NCBI RefSeq assembly: GCF_003331055.1
Contig: NZ_PUQD01000043.1
Span: 1-46,359 of the forward strand
DNA length: 46,359 nt
Reading direction: 5' to 3'
Source of the DNA: Pseudomonas sp. AFG_SD02_1510_Pfu_092
Lineage (GTDB): Bacteria > Pseudomonadota > Gammaproteobacteria > Pseudomonadales > Pseudomonadaceae
Shown: piece after piece, positions 36,547 to 44,233 of the stretch
Position numbering within the stretch: position 1 is the first letter of the stretch
Layout: each line of letters starts with the position of its first letter
Made by a program: the position numbers and the translations under genes
The notes under the pieces: model-generated
Databases searched by the model: none
Told to the model about the DNA's origin: nothing
What the model saw: only the letters and a program-made list of their open reading frames with translations

Positions 36547-37208
36547 CGGGCGGTTTCGCCCAGGCGCGCCACGCCCGGGAACAGCTGCGCCAGGGTATGC
36601 CTGGCCTGGGCCGCTTGCAGATAGGCGTAAAGCAGATCCACCAGTTCCTGCAGGGCCAGACGGCGCCCGCCCACCACAGGCGTGCACAACCACAGCCTGA
36701 CGCGCAAGCCACCCGCCACGGCGACCGCGTCAGGCGCGGCCAGTGCCTTGAAACAGGCCGGCGCCAGCGCTGGCGCGCGGCTGGACGCCGACACGCTGAA
36801 AATCAGCCGGGTACTGAAATACCCCTGCTCGATCTCGAAGCCGTCGAAGGCATGCAGCGGGGTTGGCGCCTGCGCGTTGGCAAAGCACAGGGTATCGGCC
36901 GTCACGCTCAGCGCCAGCTTACCCTGACGGCGATACAGCACTGCGGCGCAGGCCAGCGCCGCCAGCCCGGGAACGGCCAGACCGAGACCGAAGCCCGCGA
37001 GCAGCCAGGTAACGCCGCTGCCCGCCTGGGGAGCGAACTGCACCGCCAGCGCCATCAGCCATGCACCCAGTGCGGCGAGCGACAGGCCAGCCACGGCACA
37101 GGCCAGCGCCTTGCCGAGCGAGCGCTCGCGCAGTTCGAAGCCCTCGACAGGGCCATCGGCCTGCGCCTGCAGGTAAGCCAGGTGGGCTTCGCGTTCGTCG
37201 TTATCCAT
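36543..37208 (-). CDS. Uncharacterised two-helix membrane protein of the M48 cluster
   Basis: This 221-residue protein has a polar N-terminus, two membrane segments (about 33-57 and 66-92) and a C-terminal cytoplasmic or periplasmic domain of about 125 residues, rich in beta-strand patterns. I do not recognise the family. The ATG at 37208 overlaps the upstream gene's end by eight bases, and its stop overlaps the M48 gene start, so the proteins are likely made together. Its layout (two helices then a single domain) and its 221-residue length mirror the gene upstream. Confidence 0.75.
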   Translation of the reverse strand: MDNDEREAHLAYLQAQADGPVEGFELRERSLGKALACAVAGLSLAALGAWLMALAVQFAPQAGSGVTWLLAGFGLGLAVPGLAALACAAVLYRRQGKLALSVTADTLCFANAQAPTPLHAFDGFEIEQGYFSTRLIFSVSASSRAPALAPACFKALAAPDAVAVAGGLRVRLWLCTPVVGGRRLALQELVDLLYAYLQAAQARHTLAQLFPGVARLGETAR

Positions 37209-37866
37209 CAGCCTGCAACAGGTCCAGTTGCCGTTGCGCATGGGCCGCATCGCGGTAGGCTGCCAGTATCGCAAGCACTTCCTCGTTGCCCAGCTTGCGC
37301 CCGTTGCTGGCCAGGCCTGCGGACATGATGCGCACCTGCGGGCGCGGCTTTTTCAGCACCATGGCCTGGTTGCCGAAGAACTGCAGTTTCACCACATGAT
37401 GCTTGGGCAGCACGGCTTCGCTGCTCATTTCCAGCGTCTGCACCATGACCAGCCCTTCATCCTTGACCGCGACATCCTCCACCTCGGCCAGGTCTACCGG
37501 GGCGTCCAGCGTATCGACGAACAGCTGGCGGCGGGTCAGGCGCATGAACACCTGGGTACCGGCATTGCGATGTTGCCAGGTCACCGCTGCGGCGATTAAC
37601 ACCGTGAAGGCACAGGCGGCGACCGCGCCCATGCGTTCCAGGTTGAAGCAGACCGCCGTGAGAATCAGCGAGCCCAGCAACATGACCGGCCCCCAGAACC
37701 GGTACCGCCGGGAGTTGGTGAACTCGCTCTGCTCGGGCACGCGCTCGATCACTTGCTTGAGTTCGGCGATCACCCGGTCGCGCTGGGCGGCACGGGTCTG
37801 CTCATAGTCCTGGCCGAGCGAACCGGACAGCTCGGACAGCGGGTCGTTGAACTCGCTCATGGTCAT
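37201..37866 (-). CDS. Uncharacterised two-helix membrane protein with PH-like tail
   Basis: The 221-residue protein has an N-terminal coiled region (about 15-50), two membrane segments (about 57-74 and 79-96) and a soluble domain with strand-turn pattern (V-F-M-R-L-T-R-R-Q-L-F-V-D-T-L-D-A-P-V-D-L-A-E-V-E-D-V), reminiscent of bacterial PH-like domains; this likeness is by eye only. AGGAGG lies four bases before the ATG at 37866, which overlaps the upstream stop (ATGA); the ATG at 37860 is the alternative. Confidence 0.72.
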   Translation of the reverse strand: MTMSEFNDPLSELSGSLGQDYEQTRAAQRDRVIAELKQVIERVPEQSEFTNSRRYRFWGPVMLLGSLILTAVCFNLERMGAVAACAFTVLIAAAVTWQHRNAGTQVFMRLTRRQLFVDTLDAPVDLAEVEDVAVKDEGLVMVQTLEMSSEAVLPKHHVVKLQFFGNQAMVLKKPRPQVRIMSAGLASNGRKLGNEEVLAILAAYRDAAHAQRQLDLLQADG

Positions 37867-38303
37867 TGCGCCTCCTGCGTCGCCAGGTAATCGGTGAGGA
37901 ATGCCTGGGCATTGCCCTGATGCGACAGCCCTTCCGAATAGCCAACCTGCAGTGGCTGCGCCTCACCCGGCAGATACAGTTCGCCGCCCCAGCTGCCCTG
38001 GATGATCAGCACCACGTACTTCTTGCCGTCCACGGTGGTGGAGTAACGGGTATCGCGGCTGGTCTTCTCCACCTGCATTTTCTGGATGCGCATGTTCCAG
38101 TCGTGATCGACGCCTTCGATCTGCACCAGCGCTTCGTTGGCGGCACGTTCACCGATGCGCAGCGTCCATACCTTGGCCCCTTGCGTGCCCATGTAGGCAA
38201 CTACCTGGTCGGCTACCTCCGGCCGTTGTTCAGCGTGAACCTGGCCCAGCCACAGGCTGAGCGCAGCCACCAGCAGGGCTGTCCATTTGCGATAAGCGAG
38301 CAT
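37863..38303 (-). CDS. Exported small protein heading the M48 cluster
   Basis: This 146-residue protein has a signal peptide (about 1-24, ending Q-V-H-A) and a mature part of about 120 residues with no family I recognise. The mature part contains V-W-T-L-R-I-G-E-R...N-E-A-L-V-Q-I-E-G-V-D-H-D-W-N and G-S-W-G-G-E-L-Y-L-P. It is the first gene of the four-gene cluster; all four overlap, which suggests one function. The start at 38303 gives the signal peptide, while the longer frame lies in the divergent promoter region. Confidence 0.75.
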   Translation of the reverse strand: MLAYRKWTALLVAALSLWLGQVHAEQRPEVADQVVAYMGTQGAKVWTLRIGERAANEALVQIEGVDHDWNMRIQKMQVEKTSRDTRYSTTVDGKKYVVLIIQGSWGGELYLPGEAQPLQVGYSEGLSHQGNAQAFLTDYLATQEAQ

Positions 38304-38480
38304 GTCTTTTCCATCCTGAAGCGGAACAAACGCCCATTGAAATAAGCCAGGCCCGCGCTGCCAACCCCATTGACCGGTTCGCACAACAGACAGCGCCGTG
38401 CGCACAATGGCTGTCGCCGGAAATGTGCACGCGTTACCATTTCTGGCCATGCCGCCCTCAGCCAAGGATGCCTAGCGCCC
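38304..38480. promoter_or_regulatory. Divergent promoter region, M48 cluster and araC-type gene
   Basis: This 177-base gap separates the M48 cluster (minus) from the AraC-type regulator (plus), so it must hold both promoters, and the regulator may act here. I see no convincing -35/-10 pair or clear operator, only a GTGCGCAC palindrome near 38399. Confidence 0.35.
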
Positions 38481-39425
38481 ATGCGATCGATCAGCCCTTA
38501 CCTCGACACCGCCTTTTCCTTCGACAGCCCCGGCTCGCTCGCCGAGGCCGGTGTACTGGACGCGAGCAGCGCGCGGGTGATGGGCAGCGCCACCGGCCAC
38601 TACCGGGCGCAGACGGTACATGGCGGGTTGCAGTACTTCGATTGCAACCTGCAATTCCCGGAGCCACTGCGGATCGACAAGGTGTTGCCGCAAAGCCTGT
38701 GCATCGTGCAGGTGTTCGATGGCGCCTGGCAGCACAAGGTCGACGGCACGCTCAACAGCTATGCCCCGGGTCAACTGCACCTGCTGGGCCTGGGCGAAAG
38801 CCTGGAAGCGCAGGACCAGCTGCCGGCCAACAGCCACGCCCGCATGGCCGGGGTGCGCATTGCCGGTGATTACCTGCACGAGTTGGCCAGGGATGACGCG
38901 CAGCTGATGCCGTTGCTGGCCCTGGCCGCCGATGGCATGCGCTTCGACCAGTTGCCGCAGTGGCCAACGGTAAGCCGCCTGTTCCAGCAGCTGTATCTAT
39001 CGCCTTACACGGGCGCGCTCAGGCGCCTGCATTGCGAAAGCCTGAGCCTGGCCATCGTGCTGGAGCTGGCCACCCACCTCACTGGCCACAAGCTTGCCGA
39101 CAAAACCCAGGACCGCGGGCGCCGCGACCTGGCCATGGAAACGCGCCGCCAGCTCGATACCCAGCTGCAGGCGCCGCCGACCGCCGCCACCCTCGCCCGT
39201 CAACTGGGCGTGAGCGAGACCACCTTGCGCCGTGCATTCAGCCACGAGTTCGGCCAGTCGCTGCTGCAATACGTGCGGCAACAGCGCCTGGAGCTGGCCC
39301 GTGCCCTGCTGCTGGAACGCCGCTGGCAGGTGTCGCAGGTTGCTTATCAGGTCGGCTACGCCAACGCTGCCAACTTCTGCAATGCGTACAAGGCGTATTT
39401 CGGGCACTCTCCCGGGGCTGAGTAG
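38481..39425 (+). CDS. AraC-family transcriptional regulator
   Basis: This 314-residue protein has an N-terminal ligand/dimer domain (about 1-200) and a C-terminal double HTH domain (about 215-312). The first helix-turn-helix is at T-L-A-R-Q-L-G-V-S-E-T-T-L-R-R-A-F, and the second region at V-S-Q-V-A-Y-Q-V-G-Y-A-N-A-A-N-F-C-N-A-Y-K ends F-G-H-S-P-G-A-E, typical of AraC members. The target is unknown; the divergent M48 cluster is the obvious candidate. The ATG at 38481 is chosen. An AAGGA lies about 12 bases upstream, which is long, so the start is less sure. Confidence 0.88.
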   Translation: MRSISPYLDTAFSFDSPGSLAEAGVLDASSARVMGSATGHYRAQTVHGGLQYFDCNLQFPEPLRIDKVLPQSLCIVQVFDGAWQHKVDGTLNSYAPGQLHLLGLGESLEAQDQLPANSHARMAGVRIAGDYLHELARDDAQLMPLLALAADGMRFDQLPQWPTVSRLFQQLYLSPYTGALRRLHCESLSLAIVLELATHLTGHKLADKTQDRGRRDLAMETRRQLDTQLQAPPTAATLARQLGVSETTLRRAFSHEFGQSLLQYVRQQRLELARALLLERRWQVSQVAYQVGYANAANFCNAYKAYFGHSPGAE

Positions 39426-39443
39426 GGTTTTTACCGGATAAAA

Positions 39444-39470
39444 AAACGGGCCTGCAATGCAGGCCCGTTT
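39444..39470. terminator. Bidirectional hairpin terminator after the araC-type gene
   Basis: A near-perfect palindrome, AAACGGGCCTGCA / TGCAGGCCCGTTT, lies 18 bases after the regulator's stop, with an A run on its left and TTT on its right. It can end transcription from both sides. On the minus strand it follows the outer-membrane-protein-like remnant at 39560-39619. Confidence 0.8.
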
Positions 39471-39559
39471 AGCTTGAGCGATCAATCTCCCGACGCGTTT
39501 CACTGGAAAGGTGTTGCGCAGCTTTTTTCGCCTACTACCGACCGCCGCCTGGCTGGGGT

Positions 39560-39619
39560 TCAGAACGCATAAGTCGTCCTGACACCAAGGCTGATTTTCT
39601 GATGCGATGAAACACGAGT
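39560..39619 (-). pseudogene. Possible 3' remnant of an outer-membrane beta-barrel gene
   Basis: In the frame next to the doc reading, the minus strand encodes T-R-V-S-S-H-Q-K-I-S-L-G-V-R-T-T-Y-A-F and then TGA. Alternating residues and a terminal Phe are what the last strand of an outer-membrane protein looks like, and the terminator at 39444 follows 90 bases later. The rest of such a gene is not present; doc sequence takes its place. This could be chance, since only about 19 residues are available. Confidence 0.3.
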
Positions 39620-39979
39620 AGAGAATATCGGCGAAATCATGCTCGTTAATATCCCCGATAACAAAATCCCTAACGGCATCCGCTAGCAAATCATTATCCA
39701 AGGTAATTTCATAATCATTGAGCGAGAGGTACTCCAATCCAACCGCAAGCCCGGTGCGCTTGTTAGCGTCAGGGAGTGCGTGAGCTCGTGCGATACTAGC
39801 AGTGTACTTAGCGGCAATTTCAAATACATCGTCGAGGCCGTCATAAACGATCGCATTGTCGATTCGGGCCAATGCGTCTTGCAGCATCGAAATGCTTACT
39901 GCCCCCTTCATGCCCGGCTCAGTAGTCAGTATCTATTTATCTCAATGACACGCTCAAATGGAAAGAAAATCAATTCCAT
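39595..39979 (-). pseudogene. Frameshifted Doc-type (Fic fold) toxin gene
   Basis: The gene starts at ATG 39979, overlapping the antitoxin stop (TAATG), and reads M-E-L-I-F-F-P-F-E-R-V-I-E-I-N-R-Y then TGA. In the shifted frame the protein continues at once as I-L-T-T-E-P-G-M-K-G-A-V and goes on through the Fic core H-A-L-P-D-A-N-K-R-T to F-A-D-I-L-Y. Joined, this is a complete death-on-curing-type toxin. The break sits in AGATACTG; loss of one copy of an ATAC pair would explain it. After F-A-D-I-L-Y the native end is also missing and the frame runs on into unrelated sequence, so the right limit is approximate. An internal ATG at 39911 is open, but would give a protein lacking its N-terminus. 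Confidence 0.75.
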
Positions 39980-40149
39980 TACATGTCAGCCAACTTCTGG
40001 AAGGTCTTTTTATGAGTTCTGAGAGCGAGCTTGGTTTCGGAAAAAACAATCTGCTTACCCTGTTCGCCACTCAGGTCCAGCTTCTTGGTGGCTTTGATTT
40101 TTGGCCTGTCGACGATGGATACGCCATAGGTGCTCAGCTTGTGATTCAT
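39979..40149 (-). CDS. Putative antitoxin paired with the Doc-like toxin
   Basis: This 56-residue polar protein, M-N-H-K-L-S-T-Y-G-V-S-I-V-D-R-P-K-I-K-A-T-K-K-L and so on, ends T-H-K-K-T-F-Q-K-L-A-D-M. It lies directly ahead of the doc-like gene with a one-base overlap, the normal antitoxin position. The sequence resembles small proteins that accompany this toxin subgroup; I know no established name. The frame is open to 40338, but the upstream part is unlike an antitoxin and the ATG at 40149 is preferred. Confidence 0.6.
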   Translation of the reverse strand: MNHKLSTYGVSIVDRPKIKATKKLDLSGEQGKQIVFSETKLALRTHKKTFQKLADM

Positions 40150-40354
40150 AGCTTCAGTATCCCGAACAGCTTGATCAATTACTACCCGCAAGGTAGCACA
40201 CAAAGAGACAACACGCACCGAGCCATAACCTCCCAGCGCCGAGAAGGTTGTCCGGCATTTGTTGGCCCGTCGGGGCCGTCCATGACGGATTGAGGTTACA
40301 AGCGCCAGCTGCCAGCTGGTTCTGATGCATCGTTGCACGTGCCAAACACAAAAC
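40150..40354. other. Gap upstream of the toxin-antitoxin remnant
   Basis: Between the putative antitoxin and the guaA terminator there is no gene I can support. The antitoxin promoter must lie here. A short GGCCCGTCGGGGCC palindrome occurs near 40264. Base composition of the whole 39.6-40.3 kb stretch is visibly more AT-rich than its neighbours, which fits an acquired fragment. Confidence 0.4.
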
Positions 40355-40356
40355 GC

Positions 40357-40382
40357 AAAAAGCCCGCGATTACGCGGGCTTC
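40357..40382 (-). terminator. Intrinsic terminator of guaBA
   Basis: On the minus strand an 8-bp stem AGCCCGCG-TAAT-CGCGGGCT is followed by TTTT, about 35 bases after the guaA stop. It is a textbook Rho-independent terminator. Confidence 0.88.
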
Positions 40383-40416
40383 CTGGGCTTGCTGCCGGCT
40401 TATGCCAGACGCGGGA

Positions 40417-41994
40417 TCATTCCCACTCGATGGTCGCCGGCGGCTTGCTCGACACGTCGTAGGTAACGCGCGAAATGCCGTCGATTTCGTTGATGATACG
40501 GCCGCTGACGGTTTCCAGCAGCTCGTACGGCAGGTGCGCCCAGCGTGCAGTCATGAAGTCCACGGTCTCGACGGCGCGCAGGGCCACGACCCAGGCGTAG
40601 CGACGGCCGTCGCCCACGACGCCGACCGACTTGACCGGCTGGAACACTACGAAGGCCTGGCTGGTCTTGTGGTACCAGTCGGCCTTGCGCAGTTCTTCGA
40701 TGAAGATGTGGTCAGCGCGACGCAGGATGTCGGCGTACTCTTTCTTCACTTCACCGAGGATACGCACGCCCAGGCCTGGGCCCGGGAACGGGTGGCGGTA
40801 GACCATGTCGTACGGCAGGCCCAGTTCCAGGCCGATCTTGCGCACTTCGTCCTTGAACAGTTCACGCAGCGGCTCGACCAGCTTGAGGTTCATTTCCTCC
40901 GGCAGACCACCGACGTTGTGGTGCGACTTGATCACGTGGGCCTTGCCGCTCTTGGCGCCAGCCGACTCGATCACGTCCGGGTAGATGGTGCCCTGGGCGA
41001 GGAACTGGATGTTGTCCAGCTTGCTGGCTTCGGCGTCGAACACGTCGATGAAGGTACGGCCGATGATCTTGCGCTTCTTCTCCGGGTCGGCTTCGCCTTC
41101 CAGGTTGTCGAGGAACTGCTTTTCAGCGTCGGCGCGGATGACCTTGACGCCCATGTTCTCCTTGAACATGGCCATCACCTGGTCGCCTTCGTGCAGGCGC
41201 AGCAGGCCGTTGTCGACGAACACGCAGGTCAGCTGGTCGCCGATGGCGCGGTGCAGCAGCGCGGCAACCACCGAGCTGTCAACGCCGCCGGACAGGCCCA
41301 GCAGGACGTTGGCCGAACCGACTTGCTCACGCACCTGGGCGATGGCGTCTTCGACGATGTTGGACGGGGTCCACAGCGCTTCGCAGCCGCAGATGTCCTG
41401 CACGAAGCGGGACAGGATACGACCGCCTTGCTTGGTGTGGGTCACTTCCGGGTGGAACTGCACGCCGTAGTAGCCGCGGGCGTCGTCGAACATGCCGGCG
41501 ATCGGGCAGCTCGGGGTGCTGGCCAGCACGTGGAAGTCGCCCGGCATCTGGGTGACCTTGTCGCCGTGGCTCATCCACACGTCCAGGCCCAGTACGCCGT
41601 CGGCGTCGATGTGGTCTTCGATGCCATCGAGCAGGCGGCTCTTGCCGACTACGTCGACGCGGGCATAACCGAACTCACGCAGGTCGGAACCCTCGACCTT
41701 GCCGCCCATTTGCTCGGCCATGGTCTGCATGCCGTAGCAGATGCCCAGTACCGGCACGTTCAGGTCGAACACGGCCTGTGGCGCGCGCGGGCTGTTGGCT
41801 TCGTGGACCGACTCGGGGCCGCCGGCGAGGATGATGCCGCGCGGGTTGAATTCGCGGATCGCTTCATCGTCCATGTCGAACGGGTGCAGCTCGCAGTACA
41901 CGCCGATCTCGCGCACGCGGCGGGCGATCAGCTGGGTGTACTGGGAACCGAAATCGAGGATCAGGATGCGGTGAGCGTGAATGTCGAGGGCCAT
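40417..41994 (-). CDS. guaA: GMP synthase (glutamine-hydrolysing) GuaA
   Basis: This 525-residue enzyme makes GMP from XMP, glutamine and ATP. The N-terminal class I glutaminase has nucleophile Cys86 in G-I-C-Y-G-M-Q and H-P-E in V-Q-F-H-P-E-V-T. The ATP-pyrophosphatase P-loop is L-S-G-G-V-D-S-S, and the C-terminal dimerisation domain ends P-P-A-T-I-E-W-E as in other GuaA proteins. It follows guaB by 78 bases on the same strand. Confidence 0.98.
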   Translation of the reverse strand: MALDIHAHRILILDFGSQYTQLIARRVREIGVYCELHPFDMDDEAIREFNPRGIILAGGPESVHEANSPRAPQAVFDLNVPVLGICYGMQTMAEQMGGKVEGSDLREFGYARVDVVGKSRLLDGIEDHIDADGVLGLDVWMSHGDKVTQMPGDFHVLASTPSCPIAGMFDDARGYYGVQFHPEVTHTKQGGRILSRFVQDICGCEALWTPSNIVEDAIAQVREQVGSANVLLGLSGGVDSSVVAALLHRAIGDQLTCVFVDNGLLRLHEGDQVMAMFKENMGVKVIRADAEKQFLDNLEGEADPEKKRKIIGRTFIDVFDAEASKLDNIQFLAQGTIYPDVIESAGAKSGKAHVIKSHHNVGGLPEEMNLKLVEPLRELFKDEVRKIGLELGLPYDMVYRHPFPGPGLGVRILGEVKKEYADILRRADHIFIEELRKADWYHKTSQAFVVFQPVKSVGVVGDGRRYAWVVALRAVETVDFMTARWAHLPYELLETVSGRIINEIDGISRVTYDVSSKPPATIEWE

Positions 41995-42027
41995 GACTCA
42001 ATCTCGTCAGTGGAAATCGGAAACGAC

Positions 42028-42051
42028 GCGGGGCTGTCGTGACAGCCCCGC
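42028..42051. other. Hairpin in the guaB-guaA gap
   Basis: An 11-bp perfect inverted repeat, GCGGGGCTGTC with GACAGCCCCGC around a 2-base centre, fills much of the 78-base gap between guaB and guaA. No T run follows, so it is more likely an RNA processing or stability hairpin than a terminator. Confidence 0.6.
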
Positions 42052-42072
42052 TAACAGGTAGTGCCGGAAGCC

Positions 42073-43542
42073 TCAGCCTACGCGGTAGTTAGGGGCTTCT
42101 TTGGTGATCTGCACATCGTGCACGTGGGACTCGGCCATGCCGGCACCGGTGATGCGCACGAATTCCGGCTTGGTGCGCATCTCTTCGATGGTTGCGCTGC
42201 CGGTGTAGCCCATGGACGAACGCAGGCCGCCCATCAGCTGGTGGATGATCGCGGCCAGCGCGCCCTTGTAAGGTACGCGGCCTTCGATGCCTTCCGGTAC
42301 CAGCTTCTCGGCGCCGGCCGAGGAGTCCTGGAAGTAGCGGTCGGAGGAGCCTTGCGCCTGTGCCATGGCACCCAGCGAGCCCATGCCGCGGTAGGCCTTG
42401 TAGGAACGGCCCTGGAACAGTTCGACTTCACCCGGGGCTTCTTCGGTACCGGCGAACATCGAACCCATCATCACGCAGGAAGCACCGGCGACGATGGCCT
42501 TGGACAGGTCACCGGAGAAGCGGATACCGCCGTCGGCGATCAGCGGCACGCCAGTGCCTTCCAGTGCCGCCGCGACGTTGGCGATGGCGCTGATCTGCGG
42601 CACGCCGACACCGGCAACGATACGGGTGGTGCAGATCGAGCCTGGGCCGATACCGACCTTGACCGCGTCGGCGCCAGCTTCGGCCAGGGCCTTGGCGGCA
42701 GCGCCGGTGGCGATGTTGCCGCCGATCACCTGCACTTGCGGGTAGGTTTGCTTGACCCAGCGAACGCGGTCGATCACGCCTTTGGAGTGACCGTGGGCGG
42801 TGTCGACCACCACCACATCAACGCCGGCAGCGACCAGGGCAGCAACGCGCTCGCCGGTGTCCTTGCCGGTGCCGACCGCAGCGCCGACGCGCAGGCGACC
42901 CTGGTCGTCCTTGCTGGCCAGCGGGTAGGCCTTGGCCTTCTCGATGTCCTTGACGGTCATCATGCCCTTGAGGTTGAACTTGTCGTCGACGATCAGCACT
43001 TTTTCCAGACGGTGCTTGTGCAGCAGCTCGCGCACTTCGTTCTTGTCGGCGCCTTCGCGGACGGTGACCAGACGCTCTTTCGGCGTCATCACGTCGCGGA
43101 CCTTGGCATCCAGACGGCTTTCGAAGCGCACGTCACGGGAGGTGACGATACCGACCAGGTCGCCGTTGGCCAGCACCGGAACGCCGGAGATGTTGTTCAG
43201 GCGGGTCAGGTCGAACAGGTCGCGCACGGTGGCGTCGGCGTCGATGGTGATCGGGTCCTTGACCACGCCAGCCTCGAACTTCTTGACCTTGCGCACTTCG
43301 CTGGCCTGCTGTTCGATGGTCATGTTCTTGTGGATGATGCCGATGCCGCCTTCCTGGGCCATGGCAATGGCCAGGCGCGCTTCGGTCACGGTATCCATGG
43401 CGGCGGAAACCAGCGGAATGTTCAGCTCGATGCCACGGGTCAAACGGGTCTTGAGACTGACTTCATTGGGCAGTACCTCGGAATAGCCAGGTACAAGGAG
43501 GATATCGTCGAAGGTCAGGGCTTCTTGGCTGATACGCAGCAT
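42073..43542 (-). CDS. guaB: Inosine-5'-monophosphate dehydrogenase GuaB
   Basis: This 489-residue enzyme oxidises IMP to XMP with NAD. It has the TIM-barrel with the catalytic Cys in G-I-G-P-G-S-I-C-T-T-R, a pair of CBS domains (about 93-205) between barrel strands, and the mobile flap G-S-S-D-R-Y-F-Q. The ATG at 43542 gives the conserved M-L-R-I-S-Q-E-A-L-T-F-D-D start; the frame is open 74 codons more upstream, which overlaps a neighbouring gene and is not coding. It forms an operon with guaA. Confidence 0.98.
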   Translation of the reverse strand: MLRISQEALTFDDILLVPGYSEVLPNEVSLKTRLTRGIELNIPLVSAAMDTVTEARLAIAMAQEGGIGIIHKNMTIEQQASEVRKVKKFEAGVVKDPITIDADATVRDLFDLTRLNNISGVPVLANGDLVGIVTSRDVRFESRLDAKVRDVMTPKERLVTVREGADKNEVRELLHKHRLEKVLIVDDKFNLKGMMTVKDIEKAKAYPLASKDDQGRLRVGAAVGTGKDTGERVAALVAAGVDVVVVDTAHGHSKGVIDRVRWVKQTYPQVQVIGGNIATGAAAKALAEAGADAVKVGIGPGSICTTRIVAGVGVPQISAIANVAAALEGTGVPLIADGGIRFSGDLSKAIVAGASCVMMGSMFAGTEEAPGEVELFQGRSYKAYRGMGSLGAMAQAQGSSDRYFQDSSAGAEKLVPEGIEGRVPYKGALAAIIHQLMGGLRSSMGYTGSATIEEMRTKPEFVRITGAGMAESHVHDVQITKEAPNYRVG

Positions 43543-43628
43543 CGCGGGGGCTCCCGGGCGGGAAAAATGGAAGCGCGCCATTATACTCATGCACGGCGCG
43601 CCGCTCAATGCAAAATAAGGGCCTTCGG

Positions 43629-44186
43629 TCAGCCTCGTGGCAGTTTCACCTGGACCACGGCCACCGGCTGGTCGAGCCAGTCGGCAAAGCTGTCGAGAAA
43701 GGCCTGGGTGAACCCGGCCTCGCCCCAGTTGTTGAAGATGAACCCCAGGTTGGAAAAGGCACATGGCTGCAGGTAAATGAAGCCATTGATGTCATCTTCG
43801 AAGCCGCACAGCGGGCAGGTGAAGTTGTCGCTGACCGCCGGCATCCATTCTTCCAGGCTCTCGAACAGTGGCTCGCCCACCTCGCGCCGGCACTGCGGGC
43901 AGCCGGCTTCTTCGAGGAAGCCTTCGGTGGGGGTATAGATGCAGCGCTTGAGCATCACTTCCAGGCCATTGACCGGCTCGCCGAAGGGCAGTTTTTCCGG
44001 CTGCAGGGCGACTTTACGTGCCCCTGCGGCCAGGGCATGGCCCATGCGGTTGCCGGTGCGGCCACAGGTGGTGAGCTGCTCTTCGACCACTTTCTCGCGC
44101 ACCAGCCAGCGCAGGATGGCGCGGGCACGGGCTTCATGCACCGGGACGGTAGACAGCTTGGGAACGATGATGCTCTGGGTGTTCAT
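43629..44186 (-). CDS. Uncharacterised Cys-rich protein (Pseudomonas conserved)
   Basis: This 185-residue protein has two CPxC pairs, C96-P-Q-C99 and C124-P-L-C127, which could form one zinc ribbon. It also has further Cys at 41, 82 and 142 and an aromatic-rich C-terminal part (N-L-G-F-I-F-N-N-W-G-E-A-G-F). Homologues are often labelled sugar ABC transporter ATPase, but no Walker A, Walker B or ABC signature is present, so that label should not be used. The start at 44186 fits. It lies 86 bases upstream of guaB on the same strand, so it might be co-transcribed. Confidence 0.75.
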   Translation of the reverse strand: MNTQSIIVPKLSTVPVHEARARAILRWLVREKVVEEQLTTCGRTGNRMGHALAAGARKVALQPEKLPFGEPVNGLEVMLKRCIYTPTEGFLEEAGCPQCRREVGEPLFESLEEWMPAVSDNFTCPLCGFEDDINGFIYLQPCAFSNLGFIFNNWGEAGFTQAFLDSFADWLDQPVAVVQVKLPRG

Positions 44187-44233
44187 GAACGGGACAAGCC
44201 TGCAAAACTGCGGTAATCGCGCAATTCTACCGC

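Noticed and set aside
38997..39911. A 304-residue protein from the doc-like frame into the antisense of the araC-type gene
   Set aside because: Only the first about 105 residues are toxin-like; the rest reads through the terminator and antisense to a secure gene.
39979..40338. The longer 119-residue form of the antitoxin
   Set aside because: The first 63 residues look like translated non-coding DNA; the short form has antitoxin size and composition.
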